A stretch of 64,000 bases of DNA from CAUZFZ01 sp963579025. GTDB lineage: Bacteria; Planctomycetota; Planctomycetia; Planctomycetales; Planctomycetaceae. The number at the start of each line of letters is the position of its first letter. Positions within the stretch are counted from its first letter, which is position 1. The notes below the pieces were generated by a model that saw nothing but the letters and a program-made list of their open reading frames with translations, was not told where the DNA came from and searched no databases. A program made the translations under genes and the position numbers. The DNA lies in contig CAUZFZ010000018.1 in assembly GCA_963579025.1 (NCBI GenBank), positions 1-64,000 on the forward strand, in the 5' to 3' direction. Below are positions 9,395 through 18,363 of the stretch, one piece after another.

Positions 9395-9490
9395 CCCCAC
9401 CGACCCTGTGTCGGTGGATCCATGATCGGCAGCTACGGCGCCGTTGTGGTAGCTGCCGGTCATGTTTCCACCGACGCGGGGTCGGTGGGG
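9395..9490. repeat. 96-bp near-perfect palindromic element
   Basis: The left arm starts CCCCACCGACCCTGTGTCGG and continues GTGGATCCATGATCGGCAGC. The reverse complement of the right arm starts CCCCACCGACCCCGCGTCGG and continues GTGGAAACATGACCGGCAGC. Each arm also contains its own CACCGAC/GTCGGTG hairpin. It sits between the divergent kinase and DUF1549 genes. Its nested symmetry suggests a small non-autonomous mobile or REP-like element, or a strong RNA or cruciform structure. Confidence 0.75.
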
Positions 9491-9613
9491 GAGTTCGCAC
9501 ATGCGCGCAGGCGAACAACAAATCGACGACCAGGAGTACGGAACGGGCTTCGGTGGCCAATCCGCCGTCGCCCGGTGATAAACTGTGCGTTACGACCTTG
9601 CAGGAGAATTTCC

Positions 9614-11995
9614 ATGCGTGCGCTTGTTGCTGCGTCAATCTTCGCTGTTCTTTCGGCTGCGATCGTGCAGGCGGATGAACCAGTGCAGGCCGCCGAACCA
9701 CGCCGCGTGGACAGCGCGGAGCAACGCTGGGCGGCCGATGGTTCGGGCGGCACACCGGAATTCACTCGACACGTTATGCCGTTGCTCTCGAAGCTGGGCT
9801 GCAATATGCGGGCGTGTCACGGTTCGTTTCAGGGACAGAACGGCTTTCGTTTGAGTCTCTTCGGTTTCGAACCTGACATGGATCGCAAGGAACTGCTCGA
9901 AGTCGATGAACAGAGTGAAGGCGACGGGCCGCGGATCAATCTCAAGAAGCCGCGTGACAGTCTGTTTCTCATCAAGCCGACATCATCCGAAGACGCGCAC
10001 GGCGGCGGCAAGCGGATGGGTCAGGAGAGTTGGCAATACCGGGTGTTTCACGAGTGGATTGCGGCCGGTGCGACCTACGATCCGACAACGTCGCCGAAAC
10101 TCGTGCGATTCAGGACCGAGCCAGCCGAGATCGTCTTTGGCGACACAGAAACCGAGTCGCAGATCCGCTCGATCGCGTGGTTTGATGACGGCACGATGGA
10201 AGACGTCACCTCGCTGACCGTGTTCTCCAGCAACGATGAGGGGATCGCGACGGTATCACCCGGCGGAAAAGTCTCCATCTCACGAACGGGCGACACGGCC
10301 ATTATCGCTCGGTACAGCGGTGGCGTGACCAGCACTCAGGTGCTTGTGCCGGCCCCGGACGACGGAACACAACCGCCGCTGTGTCTGCCGCACAACGAAA
10401 TCGACAACCTGGTGATGGCCAAGCTCCGCAAGCTGAACATCCAGCCGTCGCAACTGTGCAGCGACGGAGACTTCATCCGGCGGGCGCATCTGGATGCCAT
10501 CGGCCGACTGCCGACGGCTGAAGAAGCTCGCAACTTCCTGGCCGACCGCTCACCCGACAAACGCAGGCGCTTGATAGACGCGCTGCTCGACCGGCCGGAG
10601 TACGCGACGTACTGGGCCATGAAGTTTTCCGACTGGACGGGCAACGGAAAGTACCTGTCGCGCTACGCGATGGCCTCCAACTGGATGTGGCAGGACTGGG
10701 TCGAAGAGAAGCTGTCTCGAAATGTCCCCTACGACGAACTCGTCTACGGGTTCGTCTGCGCGACCAGTCTGGAAGGCCGTACGCGCGAGGAGTTTCTGGC
10801 CGAAGTGAAAGAGATCCGGCACAAGACATCCGGTCGCTATCAGTTCGATGATGGCACTTACGCGAAACGGAAAACCAACGATCTGTATTGGACCAACGTT
10901 GAACGGCGCAATCCCGATACGCTCGTGCTGCAGACGGCCAATTCCTTTCTCGGCCTGCGGCTCGAATGCGCTCAATGTCACAACCATCCCTTCGATCGCT
11001 GGACGCAGAGGGACTTCGAGCAATTCAAATCGTTCTTCATGCTGGCTCGCTACTGCGATCCGGAGACTGGCGAAGAGAGTCCGAAAGGTCGCGGCTACGG
11101 CGACGAAAGCGTCGAGCCCGGTGTCGGAAAACGTTACGCCGGGATCGTGAAGAAGGTGCCGCCGAAGTTGCTGGGCGGCCAGGAGATTCCTTTTGTCGAG
11201 GGAGACGATCCGCGGATCGCACTGTGGGAGTGGATGCGGTCCAGCGACAACCCGTACTTCGCGCCGGCGTTCGTCAATCGAATCTGGCATCACTACTTCG
11301 GCGTGGGAATCGTCGATCCGCCGGACGACTTCAATCAGGGAAATCCGCCGTCGAACCCGCAACTGCTCGACTGGCTGGCCGCCCAGTTCGTGAAGCAGCA
11401 GTTCGACATCAAACACGTACACCGCGTGATCCTTAACAGCCGCACGTATCAATTGTCGTTTGCGCCCAACGACTCGAACCGGCTCGACCGCAAGAACTTT
11501 TCGCACGCGCTGCCGCGACGGATGCCGGCCGAAGTGCTGATCGACGCTGTGGCGGATGTGACCGGCGTACCGAACGACTTCGGGCGCGTGCCGAGACATC
11601 GCGCCGTCGGACAGGCGATGACAGCCGTGCGTTACGGAGGCAATCGTCCGGGATACGCGATGAAGATCTTCGGCCGTCCCGATCGCGAGAAGACCTGCGA
11701 CTGCGAACGCTCCAACGAGCCTTCGGTCGCGCAGGCGTTGTATCTGATCAACGACCAGGACGTGCTTTCCAGGCTGGACAATGCCGACGGACGGCTACCC
11801 CGGTTGTTGAAAAGCGTCACCGATGACCGGGAGGTGATTACGGAACTGTATCTCGCCGCGCTATCTCGATTCCCCTCGGACGAGGAGCTGGATCTGCATG
11901 TCAGCTTCGTCGAACAGGCCGAGGACCGGGACAACGAGATGAAAGAAATCCTGTGGACGTTGCTCAACGTCCGCGAGTTTATTTTTAACCATTAG
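9614..11995 (+). CDS. Secreted DUF1549/DUF1553 planctomycete cytochrome-like protein
   Basis: The protein has 793 aa and a signal peptide (MRALVAASIFAVLSAAIVQA-D). ATG 9614 has AGGAG eight bases upstream. In order it shows an N-terminal planctomycete-cytochrome-like block with C63-X4-C68-H69, a bacterial Ig-like BIG_2 domain (VTSLTVFSSNDEGIATVSPG), a DUF1549 domain ending in the haem-like C452-A-Q-C-H456 followed by NHPFDRW, and a C-terminal DUF1553 domain (NRIWHHYFGVGIVDPPDDF). Such proteins are usually encoded directly before a DUF1501 protein, as here. Their biochemical role is unknown; a periplasmic or surface redox role is often proposed. Confidence 0.92.
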   Translation: MRALVAASIFAVLSAAIVQADEPVQAAEPRRVDSAEQRWAADGSGGTPEFTRHVMPLLSKLGCNMRACHGSFQGQNGFRLSLFGFEPDMDRKELLEVDEQSEGDGPRINLKKPRDSLFLIKPTSSEDAHGGGKRMGQESWQYRVFHEWIAAGATYDPTTSPKLVRFRTEPAEIVFGDTETESQIRSIAWFDDGTMEDVTSLTVFSSNDEGIATVSPGGKVSISRTGDTAIIARYSGGVTSTQVLVPAPDDGTQPPLCLPHNEIDNLVMAKLRKLNIQPSQLCSDGDFIRRAHLDAIGRLPTAEEARNFLADRSPDKRRRLIDALLDRPEYATYWAMKFSDWTGNGKYLSRYAMASNWMWQDWVEEKLSRNVPYDELVYGFVCATSLEGRTREEFLAEVKEIRHKTSGRYQFDDGTYAKRKTNDLYWTNVERRNPDTLVLQTANSFLGLRLECAQCHNHPFDRWTQRDFEQFKSFFMLARYCDPETGEESPKGRGYGDESVEPGVGKRYAGIVKKVPPKLLGGQEIPFVEGDDPRIALWEWMRSSDNPYFAPAFVNRIWHHYFGVGIVDPPDDFNQGNPPSNPQLLDWLAAQFVKQQFDIKHVHRVILNSRTYQLSFAPNDSNRLDRKNFSHALPRRMPAEVLIDAVADVTGVPNDFGRVPRHRAVGQAMTAVRYGGNRPGYAMKIFGRPDREKTCDCERSNEPSVAQALYLINDQDVLSRLDNADGRLPRLLKSVTDDREVITELYLAALSRFPSDEELDLHVSFVEQAEDRDNEMKEILWTLLNVREFIFNH

Positions 11996-12000
11996 TAACG

Positions 12001-12199
12001 CGTCCGAAACAACTTCCCGATTCGTTCCCTCTCCCCTTTGAGGGGAGAGGGTGCCCGCAGGGCGGGAGAGGGGTGTCGAACGGCGATTTGTTCGCCCACC
12101 TCAACACTGCCCCCTCATCCGGCCTACGGCCACCTTCTCCCCCGCAGGGGGAGAAGGGACATTCTTGCGGCGCAGGGTCGGGAATTTGTGTCGTAGGCG
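12001..12199. mobile_element. MITE-like element with terminal inverted repeats (copy 1)
   Basis: The left end is CGTCCGAAACAACTTCCCGA (12001-12020). The right end (about 12177-12199), reverse-complemented, is CGCCTACGACACAAATTCCC followed by GAC, an imperfect match. The interior carries two strong hairpins, CCCTCTCCCC/GGGGAGAGGG at 12027-12051 and CCTTCTCCCC/GGGGAGAAGG at 12133-12157. No coding capacity is present. The termini resemble those of the element at 52011-52270. It lies between the DUF1549 and DUF1501 genes of one operon. Confidence 0.6.
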
Positions 12200-12268
12200 T
12201 TCCTCAGCCCTGACATCACTGGATTCGCAAGGCCTCGCTATTCGAACCGTCCTGCGAGAGGAAAAATA

Positions 12269-13558
12269 ATGCACAGTTATTGTGACGGCATATCCCGACG
12301 CGATGTCCTGAAGGCGGGAGTGCTCGGTGTAAACCTGCCGACATTGCTCGAACTTGATGCGAGTGAAGACGCGCCCACGAAGGGAAAGAACGCGATCTTC
12401 ATCTTTCTCACCGGAGGACAGTCGCATATCGACTCGTGGGATATGAAGCCCGAAGCCGGCGACATGAAGGGCGAGTTTGAGTCGATCGACACCAACCTGC
12501 CGGGTCTGCGGGTCTGCGAGCACATGCCCCATCTGGCGCAGCAGGCGGACAAGTATGCGGTGGTCCGCAGCGTGACTCATACGCAGGGAGCGCACAGCCC
12601 GGGGCAGCGATACCTGCAAACGGGCAACCGCAAGATTCCGTCGCTGGAATATCCCGACTACGGCGCGGTGGTCTCGAAAGAGCATGCCTCACCTCGGGGC
12701 GTGCCGCAATATGTTCTGTTTCCCGGCGGCGGCAGTAACTCCGCAAACTACTCAGCTGGTTATCTGGGCGTGGTTCACGGTCCGTTTACCGCGCTCGGCG
12801 ACCCCAACGCGAACAACTACAGCGTACGGGCTCTAGCCACCCCGGAAGGGCTGACGTTCGAGCAGATCGAAGCCCGTCGTCGCCGACTGAAACTCGTCGA
12901 CACGCGATTTCGAGACCTGAATCTCGCCGACCAGGAAGTCGCCGGCATGGACGAGTCGTATCAGAAGGCATTCGACATTCTGCAATCGAAAGCAGTCCGC
13001 CAGGCTTTTGACATCGGCAGCGAGGACGCCGACGTTCGCGAGAATTACGGCAGGCACTCGTTCGGACAGTCGTGCCTGCTGGCGCGTCGGCTGGTCGAGG
13101 CGGGCACACGTTGCGTATCGGTTTATTTTGGCGGCTGGGACACGCACGAGAACAACTTCCGCGATCTGAAGAACACGCTGCTGCCACCGTGGGACCAGGG
13201 CCTGGCCGCACTGATCGCGGATCTGCACGAGCGTGGTCTGCTGGACAACACGCTTGTCTGGTGTACCGGCGAGTTCGGCCGCACACCGAAGATCAACGAC
13301 AAGGGCGCCGGCCGCGATCATTGGGCGCGGGGCATGAGCATGCTCTACGCGGGCGGCGGGATCAAAGGCGGCCAGGTAATCGGCGCGACCGACAAGACCG
13401 CGTCCGAGCCCGTCGATTCCCCCTATTCACCGGACGATGCCGCGGCAAGTTTTTATCACGGGATTGGGATCGACTCGCAACAGGAATACCACACACCCGA
13501 CGGCCAGCCGGTGATGCTTGTCGCAAAAGGCAATCCGATCAAGGAACTCTGGGCATGA
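12269..13558 (+). CDS. DUF1501 family protein, Tat-exported
   Basis: This 429-aa DUF1501 protein has a sulfatase/alkaline-phosphatase-like fold. A Tat-type N-terminus (SRRDVLKAGVLGVNLP) indicates folded export. Family blocks are visible: IFIFLTGGQSHIDSWDMKP near residue 44, GTRCVSVYFGGWDTHENNF near residue 280, VWCTGEFGRTPKIN near residue 330 and GRDHW near 350. GAGAGGA precedes the ATG. Its ATGA stop/start overlap with the HEAT-repeat gene and the upstream DUF1549 gene suggest a three-gene operon interrupted only by a repeat element. The substrate is unknown. Confidence 0.93.
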   Translation: MHSYCDGISRRDVLKAGVLGVNLPTLLELDASEDAPTKGKNAIFIFLTGGQSHIDSWDMKPEAGDMKGEFESIDTNLPGLRVCEHMPHLAQQADKYAVVRSVTHTQGAHSPGQRYLQTGNRKIPSLEYPDYGAVVSKEHASPRGVPQYVLFPGGGSNSANYSAGYLGVVHGPFTALGDPNANNYSVRALATPEGLTFEQIEARRRRLKLVDTRFRDLNLADQEVAGMDESYQKAFDILQSKAVRQAFDIGSEDADVRENYGRHSFGQSCLLARRLVEAGTRCVSVYFGGWDTHENNFRDLKNTLLPPWDQGLAALIADLHERGLLDNTLVWCTGEFGRTPKINDKGAGRDHWARGMSMLYAGGGIKGGQVIGATDKTASEPVDSPYSPDDAAASFYHGIGIDSQQEYHTPDGQPVMLVAKGNPIKELWA

Positions 13559-14835
13559 CTCTTCTTCTGAGAGTGCTGGCACCGGCAGTCGTGCTGTTCG
13601 TTTTCGTCGCAGAACTACCGGCGGATTCGGACACGAACCGGATCCCGCAGCTCATCAAGGCGCTCGATGACGAAAACGTCCGCTACGGCGCGTCGATCGC
13701 ACTCGCGCAACTCGGCCATGAAGCCGTACCCGCGCTGCGACAATCGCTCGCGTCTGACAAACCGGATCGACGAGTCTGGGCCGCCTATACGCTGGGGGAA
13801 ATCGGCCCCGCCGCTAAATCCGCCGTCAACGATCTGACAAAGGCGCTCGGAAACACGAGCGACGCAACGCTTCGAGCCGCGGCCGCTCAGTCGCTGGGCC
13901 GGATCGGTCCCGCAGCCGCTTCGAGCGTCAGCATCCTGACAGAACGGCTCAGTGACGAGAATAGGCAGGTCCGCCAGCGCTCGGCAGTGGCGCTGGGAAC
14001 GATCGGGCCGGCGGCAGGAGACGCAGCTCCAGGACTCATCACGGCACTGAAAGACCACCAGCTCCGCGCAGCCGCACGAACGGCTTTGATTCAGATCGGG
14101 AAACCGACCGCGGACGCGCTCCTGGAATCGCTCGCCGACGACAGTCTCCGCTTCGACGCGGCGGAGATCCTGTTGCAAGTCGACTCAGAGAAAGCCAGGC
14201 AAAATCGAGTCGACAATCCGACGCCAGCCGATTTGACATCACTGCGCCTGGTGCTTCACGACCCGACACGTTCGGCACCAGAGCGGACGAGGGCAGCAAC
14301 GGCACTTGCCTCACTGGGCATGCAGGGAATCAACGTCCTGATCATAGCGTTTGAAGACCAGGCGATTGCCAGCACGGCTGCAGCGGCGTTTGCGAGCGTC
14401 GGACCCGACGGAGTAGCTCCGCTGATTGACGCACTGGCCCATAAACAACCCGGCGTTCGCTCGGCGGCGGTCGATGCGCTCGGGTGCATCGGGCCCGAGG
14501 CGAGCGAATCCGTTCCTCATCTCGTGAGCCTGTTCCAGGACGACGATCACGACGTCCGCTACCGGGCCATCCGTGCACTCGACAGGTTCGGCGAGACAGT
14601 CGCCCCAGCCGTTCCGGACCTGGTCGAACTCATGCTCGATTCGAAACAGCGTGAACCAGCCCGCCAGTGGGCGATCATGACTCTGATCAACGTACACCCC
14701 GTCGCGCATGACGTGGTTGTTAAAGGCTTGATCAAAGCCAGCCAGGACAAAGGAAACTACGGTGTGAGCAGCCTGGCCAGGCTGCAGGTCCGCAAGATCG
14801 ACCGCGACGCAGCCGAAGCTGCCGGCGTTCGTTAG
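13555..14835 (+). CDS. Secreted HEAT-repeat protein
   Basis: The protein has 426 aa, with a signal peptide (MTLLLRVLAPAVVLFVFVAELPA) followed by about ten HEAT/PBS-lyase-like helical repeats across its length. Examples are IPQLIKALDDENVRYGASIA and recurring units with IGPAA and LxDxxxxVRxxA patterns. The ATG overlaps the TGA of the DUF1501 gene (ATGA), implying translational coupling. HEAT solenoids are protein-interaction scaffolds, so I infer a partner for the DUF1549/DUF1501 pair in the periplasm. No catalytic motif is visible. Confidence 0.88.
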   Translation: MTLLLRVLAPAVVLFVFVAELPADSDTNRIPQLIKALDDENVRYGASIALAQLGHEAVPALRQSLASDKPDRRVWAAYTLGEIGPAAKSAVNDLTKALGNTSDATLRAAAAQSLGRIGPAAASSVSILTERLSDENRQVRQRSAVALGTIGPAAGDAAPGLITALKDHQLRAAARTALIQIGKPTADALLESLADDSLRFDAAEILLQVDSEKARQNRVDNPTPADLTSLRLVLHDPTRSAPERTRAATALASLGMQGINVLIIAFEDQAIASTAAAAFASVGPDGVAPLIDALAHKQPGVRSAAVDALGCIGPEASESVPHLVSLFQDDDHDVRYRAIRALDRFGETVAPAVPDLVELMLDSKQREPARQWAIMTLINVHPVAHDVVVKGLIKASQDKGNYGVSSLARLQVRKIDRDAAEAAGVR

Positions 14836-14894
14836 AAAGTCATTCGCCCGTTTGAGTGGTGAGCATCGTTGTCGACGCCGAACTCACATTGGCT

Positions 14895-17800
14895 TCACCG
14901 GTTCAGTTGATCAATCGCCTTTTCGGCGGCCGTGCGCAATGTGTCGCGAGTGTCCTTGTCGGCCAGGACTTTCTGATAGGCGGCAAGCGCGTCGGCTTTG
15001 CGGCCGGCGGCGGCCAGGGTCTCTCCCAGTACGAGCAGAGTCGCATGCCGCCAGTAGCCGCGCAGGTTTTCGACATCCACGCGATCGAGTGTTTTCAAGG
15101 ATTCATCCAATTTGCCCTGTCGGGCGAGGATTCGTGCGGCGTTATGCACGGAACGGAATTCGTCCGCGGCGCCGATCCTCTCCTTTGACTCGTAGTTCTG
15201 GCGGTACGCTTTGAGGGCTCCTTCGTCGTCACCCAGGTTTGTTTCGCGGTTGCTGCCCATCGTGGCCAGGATACTTGTGCGGATGCGAGTGTCGACCGTG
15301 TAAGTCAGAGCCGTTTTCAAATCCGCCTCGGCCTCCCTTCCGGCTTTGGTGAAAACGTAAGCTCTGGCCCGCGCGAATGCTCCGGCACCAATCTGCCAGA
15401 ATGGCCACCCAATCAAATCATCCGCGCCGAACTGCTTGATGAGTGTGTCGAACTTACGTTGCGCAAGCAGGTTCTCCATCCTTACCGTTTTCGCAACAGA
15501 CGCTAAAGGAATGTCTCCTGCCAGTTTGTCGGCACCTTCGTAGTCGTCGAGACTGCGGGCGCAGAATGCGGCATGTTCAAGAGCAGCCGACTTCTGCAAA
15601 TCAGTATGCTTACCTGCTGCGAGTGCGACGAAGCTGGCTAGGGCTTCTCTGTACTTGCGTTGGAGTAAGAGCTGCTGGCTGGCCTTCTGGGCGATCAGAA
15701 AATCGGTGACCGTGGGATCGGCCGGGAACTGATGTGAAAGTCCAGCGTAGAAGTGGGCGAACTTCATCTTCTTATGGAAGCCCGCAGCTCCCGTTGGTGA
15801 AAAGGCGGAGTACTCTGAGCCGTTTTCGCGGATGCGCTGACGACAGACGTTGATGTGCCAGGGCAGGCTCTGCGTCGGCTTGCGACCAATCACCTGATGC
15901 AGCGGGTCGTTCTCATCCTGCACGACCGGGATACGGATTTCGACCGTCCAGTGATCGTCAGCCACGTGCGTGGCGACTTCTGCCTGAGAGGACCAGCCGA
16001 ACCACTTACTTCTGTCTGCACCGCGATCGAGGTCGATGATCGCTCCGGCCGGATTGACGCCGATCTGATAATAACTGTGCGACTCGGTCTCCAGCAGAAT
16101 CTCCACCACGTCGCCATACCAAATGGCCTGATCTCCATTCCTGGTGGTTGCAATATTCGGCTTCTCGGCGGGGTGTTCCTCGCATCGAACTGCGAAATAC
16201 AGGTTGTTACCGATCCACGCTGTCTTGATGGACGTGCCGTATGTTGGCTGGCGCCCGGTCTGCAGTTCGCGCATCTGGCCGGTCGATGCGACGGGACAGG
16301 TTCGCCATGGTTCGTCGTCAAGAATGCCGTCGACGACAACGTTGCCCCGAGATCCACTGACGAGACGTAAACGCGGCACGGGCCCGCGTTTCTGAGCAAG
16401 CTGCACGCTTTTGTTGCGCAGTCCGTTGAGGTAGTTGTCGATCAGCTTGATCCGCTGGCCGTAGACCGACTCTTCGGCGGCCTTGCTTCTGGCAACAGCA
16501 AACAGTTCCAGAGCATGGTTTGCCTTTGTTCCGTCCTTCTCCATCTCTCGCCAGTGATCCTCGCAATACTTGAAGAACATCCGCATCTCGGCGGCCGCCG
16601 GGCCATAAAAGAGCCGACAGTATTCATCGAACAACTTGACTGCGTTCTGCTCTTTTCCACCCCAGTACATTCTTGCCGTGAAATAGATGAGGAAGTGGTT
16701 GTAACCGACGGCGTTCTCGCGAAAGTCCATCGTGAGCCAGATGTCCTCGCCGCGCGACACATCCCTGGTCTCGCTGATGCTCTCGCCCATGACCCGCGGG
16801 ATATACGCGGGCAAGTAGAAACCTCGACCGGTGAACGGGTAATTCTCAAACACTTCGATCGGGTTGTCGGTCTTCGCGATCCAGTCTTTGCGCAGTTGAC
16901 GAAGTTCATCGCGGGCGTCGCTGGTCGGCCGTCGGCCACCGACAATGATGACCTGCACGTTCGGTTCCAGCTTGTCGATATTCTCTGGTGGCAGCGTGTA
17001 AGTTCCGTAGGCACAGTTGGAGATCAATTTGTCTGGATGCGTTTTGCGGACTTCCTTCGCCACGCGATTGACGAACTCCCAGACATAATCGGACAACGCG
17101 CCGCGATTACCTCGCTGTGGCGTGTCCTTTCCTTCGCACACTTCGCACTGGCAGATGGCCGTGTAACCGTCCGGTGGCATGATCGATACGACGTCCATAT
17201 CGAAATGATCAAACTGGGCGCGGGCGAAACGAACCGCCTCACCCAGCAATTCCTCGTTCGAGTAGCACAACTGGTTGAGCCGCTGTCCGAGTTGTGTCTG
17301 ACGTTTGCCGCCGTAAAGCGCGAACCAGTCCGCGTGATTGGTCAACGTATGTTCGTTGTGCGTCATGCGATCCAGCCCGTGGGCCGCCTGCCGGCCGTAA
17401 GGCTGACGGACACCTAACCGATAACCCCACATCGCCACGTCGCGGCCATACACACTCGCGCGGAAGTTCAGAATCCGCATCGGAAAATCCGGCTGTACGG
17501 TCTGGTCGATCTGCGGCAATGCAATGGTGTCGGCGCGCGGAACGATTTCGCCCACTTCGCCCGGTATGTACCACCGCACTCCCAGACTGCGTAGAAATCC
17601 GCAGACCGCGTTGAAGGACCCGCGTTCGTCGTACGTCCAGACGTTTACGTTGCCGTCTTTGTCGACGATCTGTTCATTCGGCGTGCCGAAGAGGGTATTG
17701 GAACCGCTGTAGTGTTTATGTAATTGCGAGTGCGTGTAGCCCCAGTGCTCGCCGGTGATCTCATTCCACGCTCGCTGCATCTTTCCGCTGGCAATGTCGT

Positions 17801-18215
17801 TGTTGTTACGCGGCCACGGCTCGATCGGGGTGAAATCAGTGTCGTCGCCGATCAACACCAGCCAGTCGTCACCCGAAACGATGCGGTGAGCACCGTGCTT
17901 CAGTCCCTCGCCGGTGATGCTCAGTTTGTCGGTGTGCGAACTCCGTCCAACGAACACGCTGATGGGAACGTCATCACTGGGTTCTGTCACGATGCTCAGC
18001 TTCGCGCCAGAGATCTTCTGGACATAAGTCTGAAGTTCCTGCGCTGCCAACCGAGTCGTGCGCGGTGGCTTTGCCGCGATCACGATTTCCGCACGAGACC
18101 TGCCGTTCTCGACCAGGTTGGAATCTGCGGCACTGGCGTAACTGGTGATGAGAATGAGAACACAGAAAACCAGCAAGCTTGTGACGTGCTTCATCATCGG
18201 ATCAGTGTTTCTCAT
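14895..18215 (-). CDS. Secreted DUF4838 protein with GH67-like N-terminus, CBM9-like domain and TPRs
   Basis: The protein has 1106 aa. A signal peptide (MKHVTSLLVFCVLILITSYASA-A) begins a few residues in, so Met7 or Met8 are alternative starts. An N-terminal domain (TTRLAAQELQTYVQKISGA) resembles the alpha-glucuronidase N-terminal fold. The central DUF4838 barrel (residues about 230-560) contains MPPDGYTAICQCEVCEG. A CBM9/DOMON-like sandwich follows (residues about 630-830, DGILDDEPWRT). The C-terminal 250 residues form TPR-like helices. I infer a carbohydrate-active enzyme for uronate-containing or other complex glycans. The substrate cannot be read from the sequence. Confidence 0.85.
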   Translation of the reverse strand: MRNTDPMMKHVTSLLVFCVLILITSYASAADSNLVENGRSRAEIVIAAKPPRTTRLAAQELQTYVQKISGAKLSIVTEPSDDVPISVFVGRSSHTDKLSITGEGLKHGAHRIVSGDDWLVLIGDDTDFTPIEPWPRNNNDIASGKMQRAWNEITGEHWGYTHSQLHKHYSGSNTLFGTPNEQIVDKDGNVNVWTYDERGSFNAVCGFLRSLGVRWYIPGEVGEIVPRADTIALPQIDQTVQPDFPMRILNFRASVYGRDVAMWGYRLGVRQPYGRQAAHGLDRMTHNEHTLTNHADWFALYGGKRQTQLGQRLNQLCYSNEELLGEAVRFARAQFDHFDMDVVSIMPPDGYTAICQCEVCEGKDTPQRGNRGALSDYVWEFVNRVAKEVRKTHPDKLISNCAYGTYTLPPENIDKLEPNVQVIIVGGRRPTSDARDELRQLRKDWIAKTDNPIEVFENYPFTGRGFYLPAYIPRVMGESISETRDVSRGEDIWLTMDFRENAVGYNHFLIYFTARMYWGGKEQNAVKLFDEYCRLFYGPAAAEMRMFFKYCEDHWREMEKDGTKANHALELFAVARSKAAEESVYGQRIKLIDNYLNGLRNKSVQLAQKRGPVPRLRLVSGSRGNVVVDGILDDEPWRTCPVASTGQMRELQTGRQPTYGTSIKTAWIGNNLYFAVRCEEHPAEKPNIATTRNGDQAIWYGDVVEILLETESHSYYQIGVNPAGAIIDLDRGADRSKWFGWSSQAEVATHVADDHWTVEIRIPVVQDENDPLHQVIGRKPTQSLPWHINVCRQRIRENGSEYSAFSPTGAAGFHKKMKFAHFYAGLSHQFPADPTVTDFLIAQKASQQLLLQRKYREALASFVALAAGKHTDLQKSAALEHAAFCARSLDDYEGADKLAGDIPLASVAKTVRMENLLAQRKFDTLIKQFGADDLIGWPFWQIGAGAFARARAYVFTKAGREAEADLKTALTYTVDTRIRTSILATMGSNRETNLGDDEGALKAYRQNYESKERIGAADEFRSVHNAARILARQGKLDESLKTLDRVDVENLRGYWRHATLLVLGETLAAAGRKADALAAYQKVLADKDTRDTLRTAAEKAIDQLNR

Positions 18216-18233
18216 ACGTGTGATTAACTGTTA

Positions 18234-18254
18234 CCTCTCCCCTTTGGGGAGAGG
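18234..18254. repeat. CCTCTCCCC hairpin
   Basis: Perfect stem CCTCTCCCC with a TTT loop and GGGGAGAGG, between the ceramidase-like and DUF4838 genes. The same motif occurs at 12027-12051, so it is a dispersed palindrome. It may also attenuate read-through into the DUF4838 gene. Confidence 0.6.
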
Positions 18255-18363
18255 TCGCGGTCTCAGCCGCGGGTGAGGGGTTTTCGGGCTGCTCTCAGAA
18301 ATACCGATGGATTTACCCGTCCGTGTCTGGTCGGGCAGAAATGCCCGACGTACTGGCAATCCT

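Noticed and set aside
9308..9613. N-terminal extensions of both the kinase and the DUF1549 protein across the palindrome
   Set aside because: Both would translate the 96-bp palindrome, and internal starts with a signal peptide and ribosome site exist for the DUF1549 gene.
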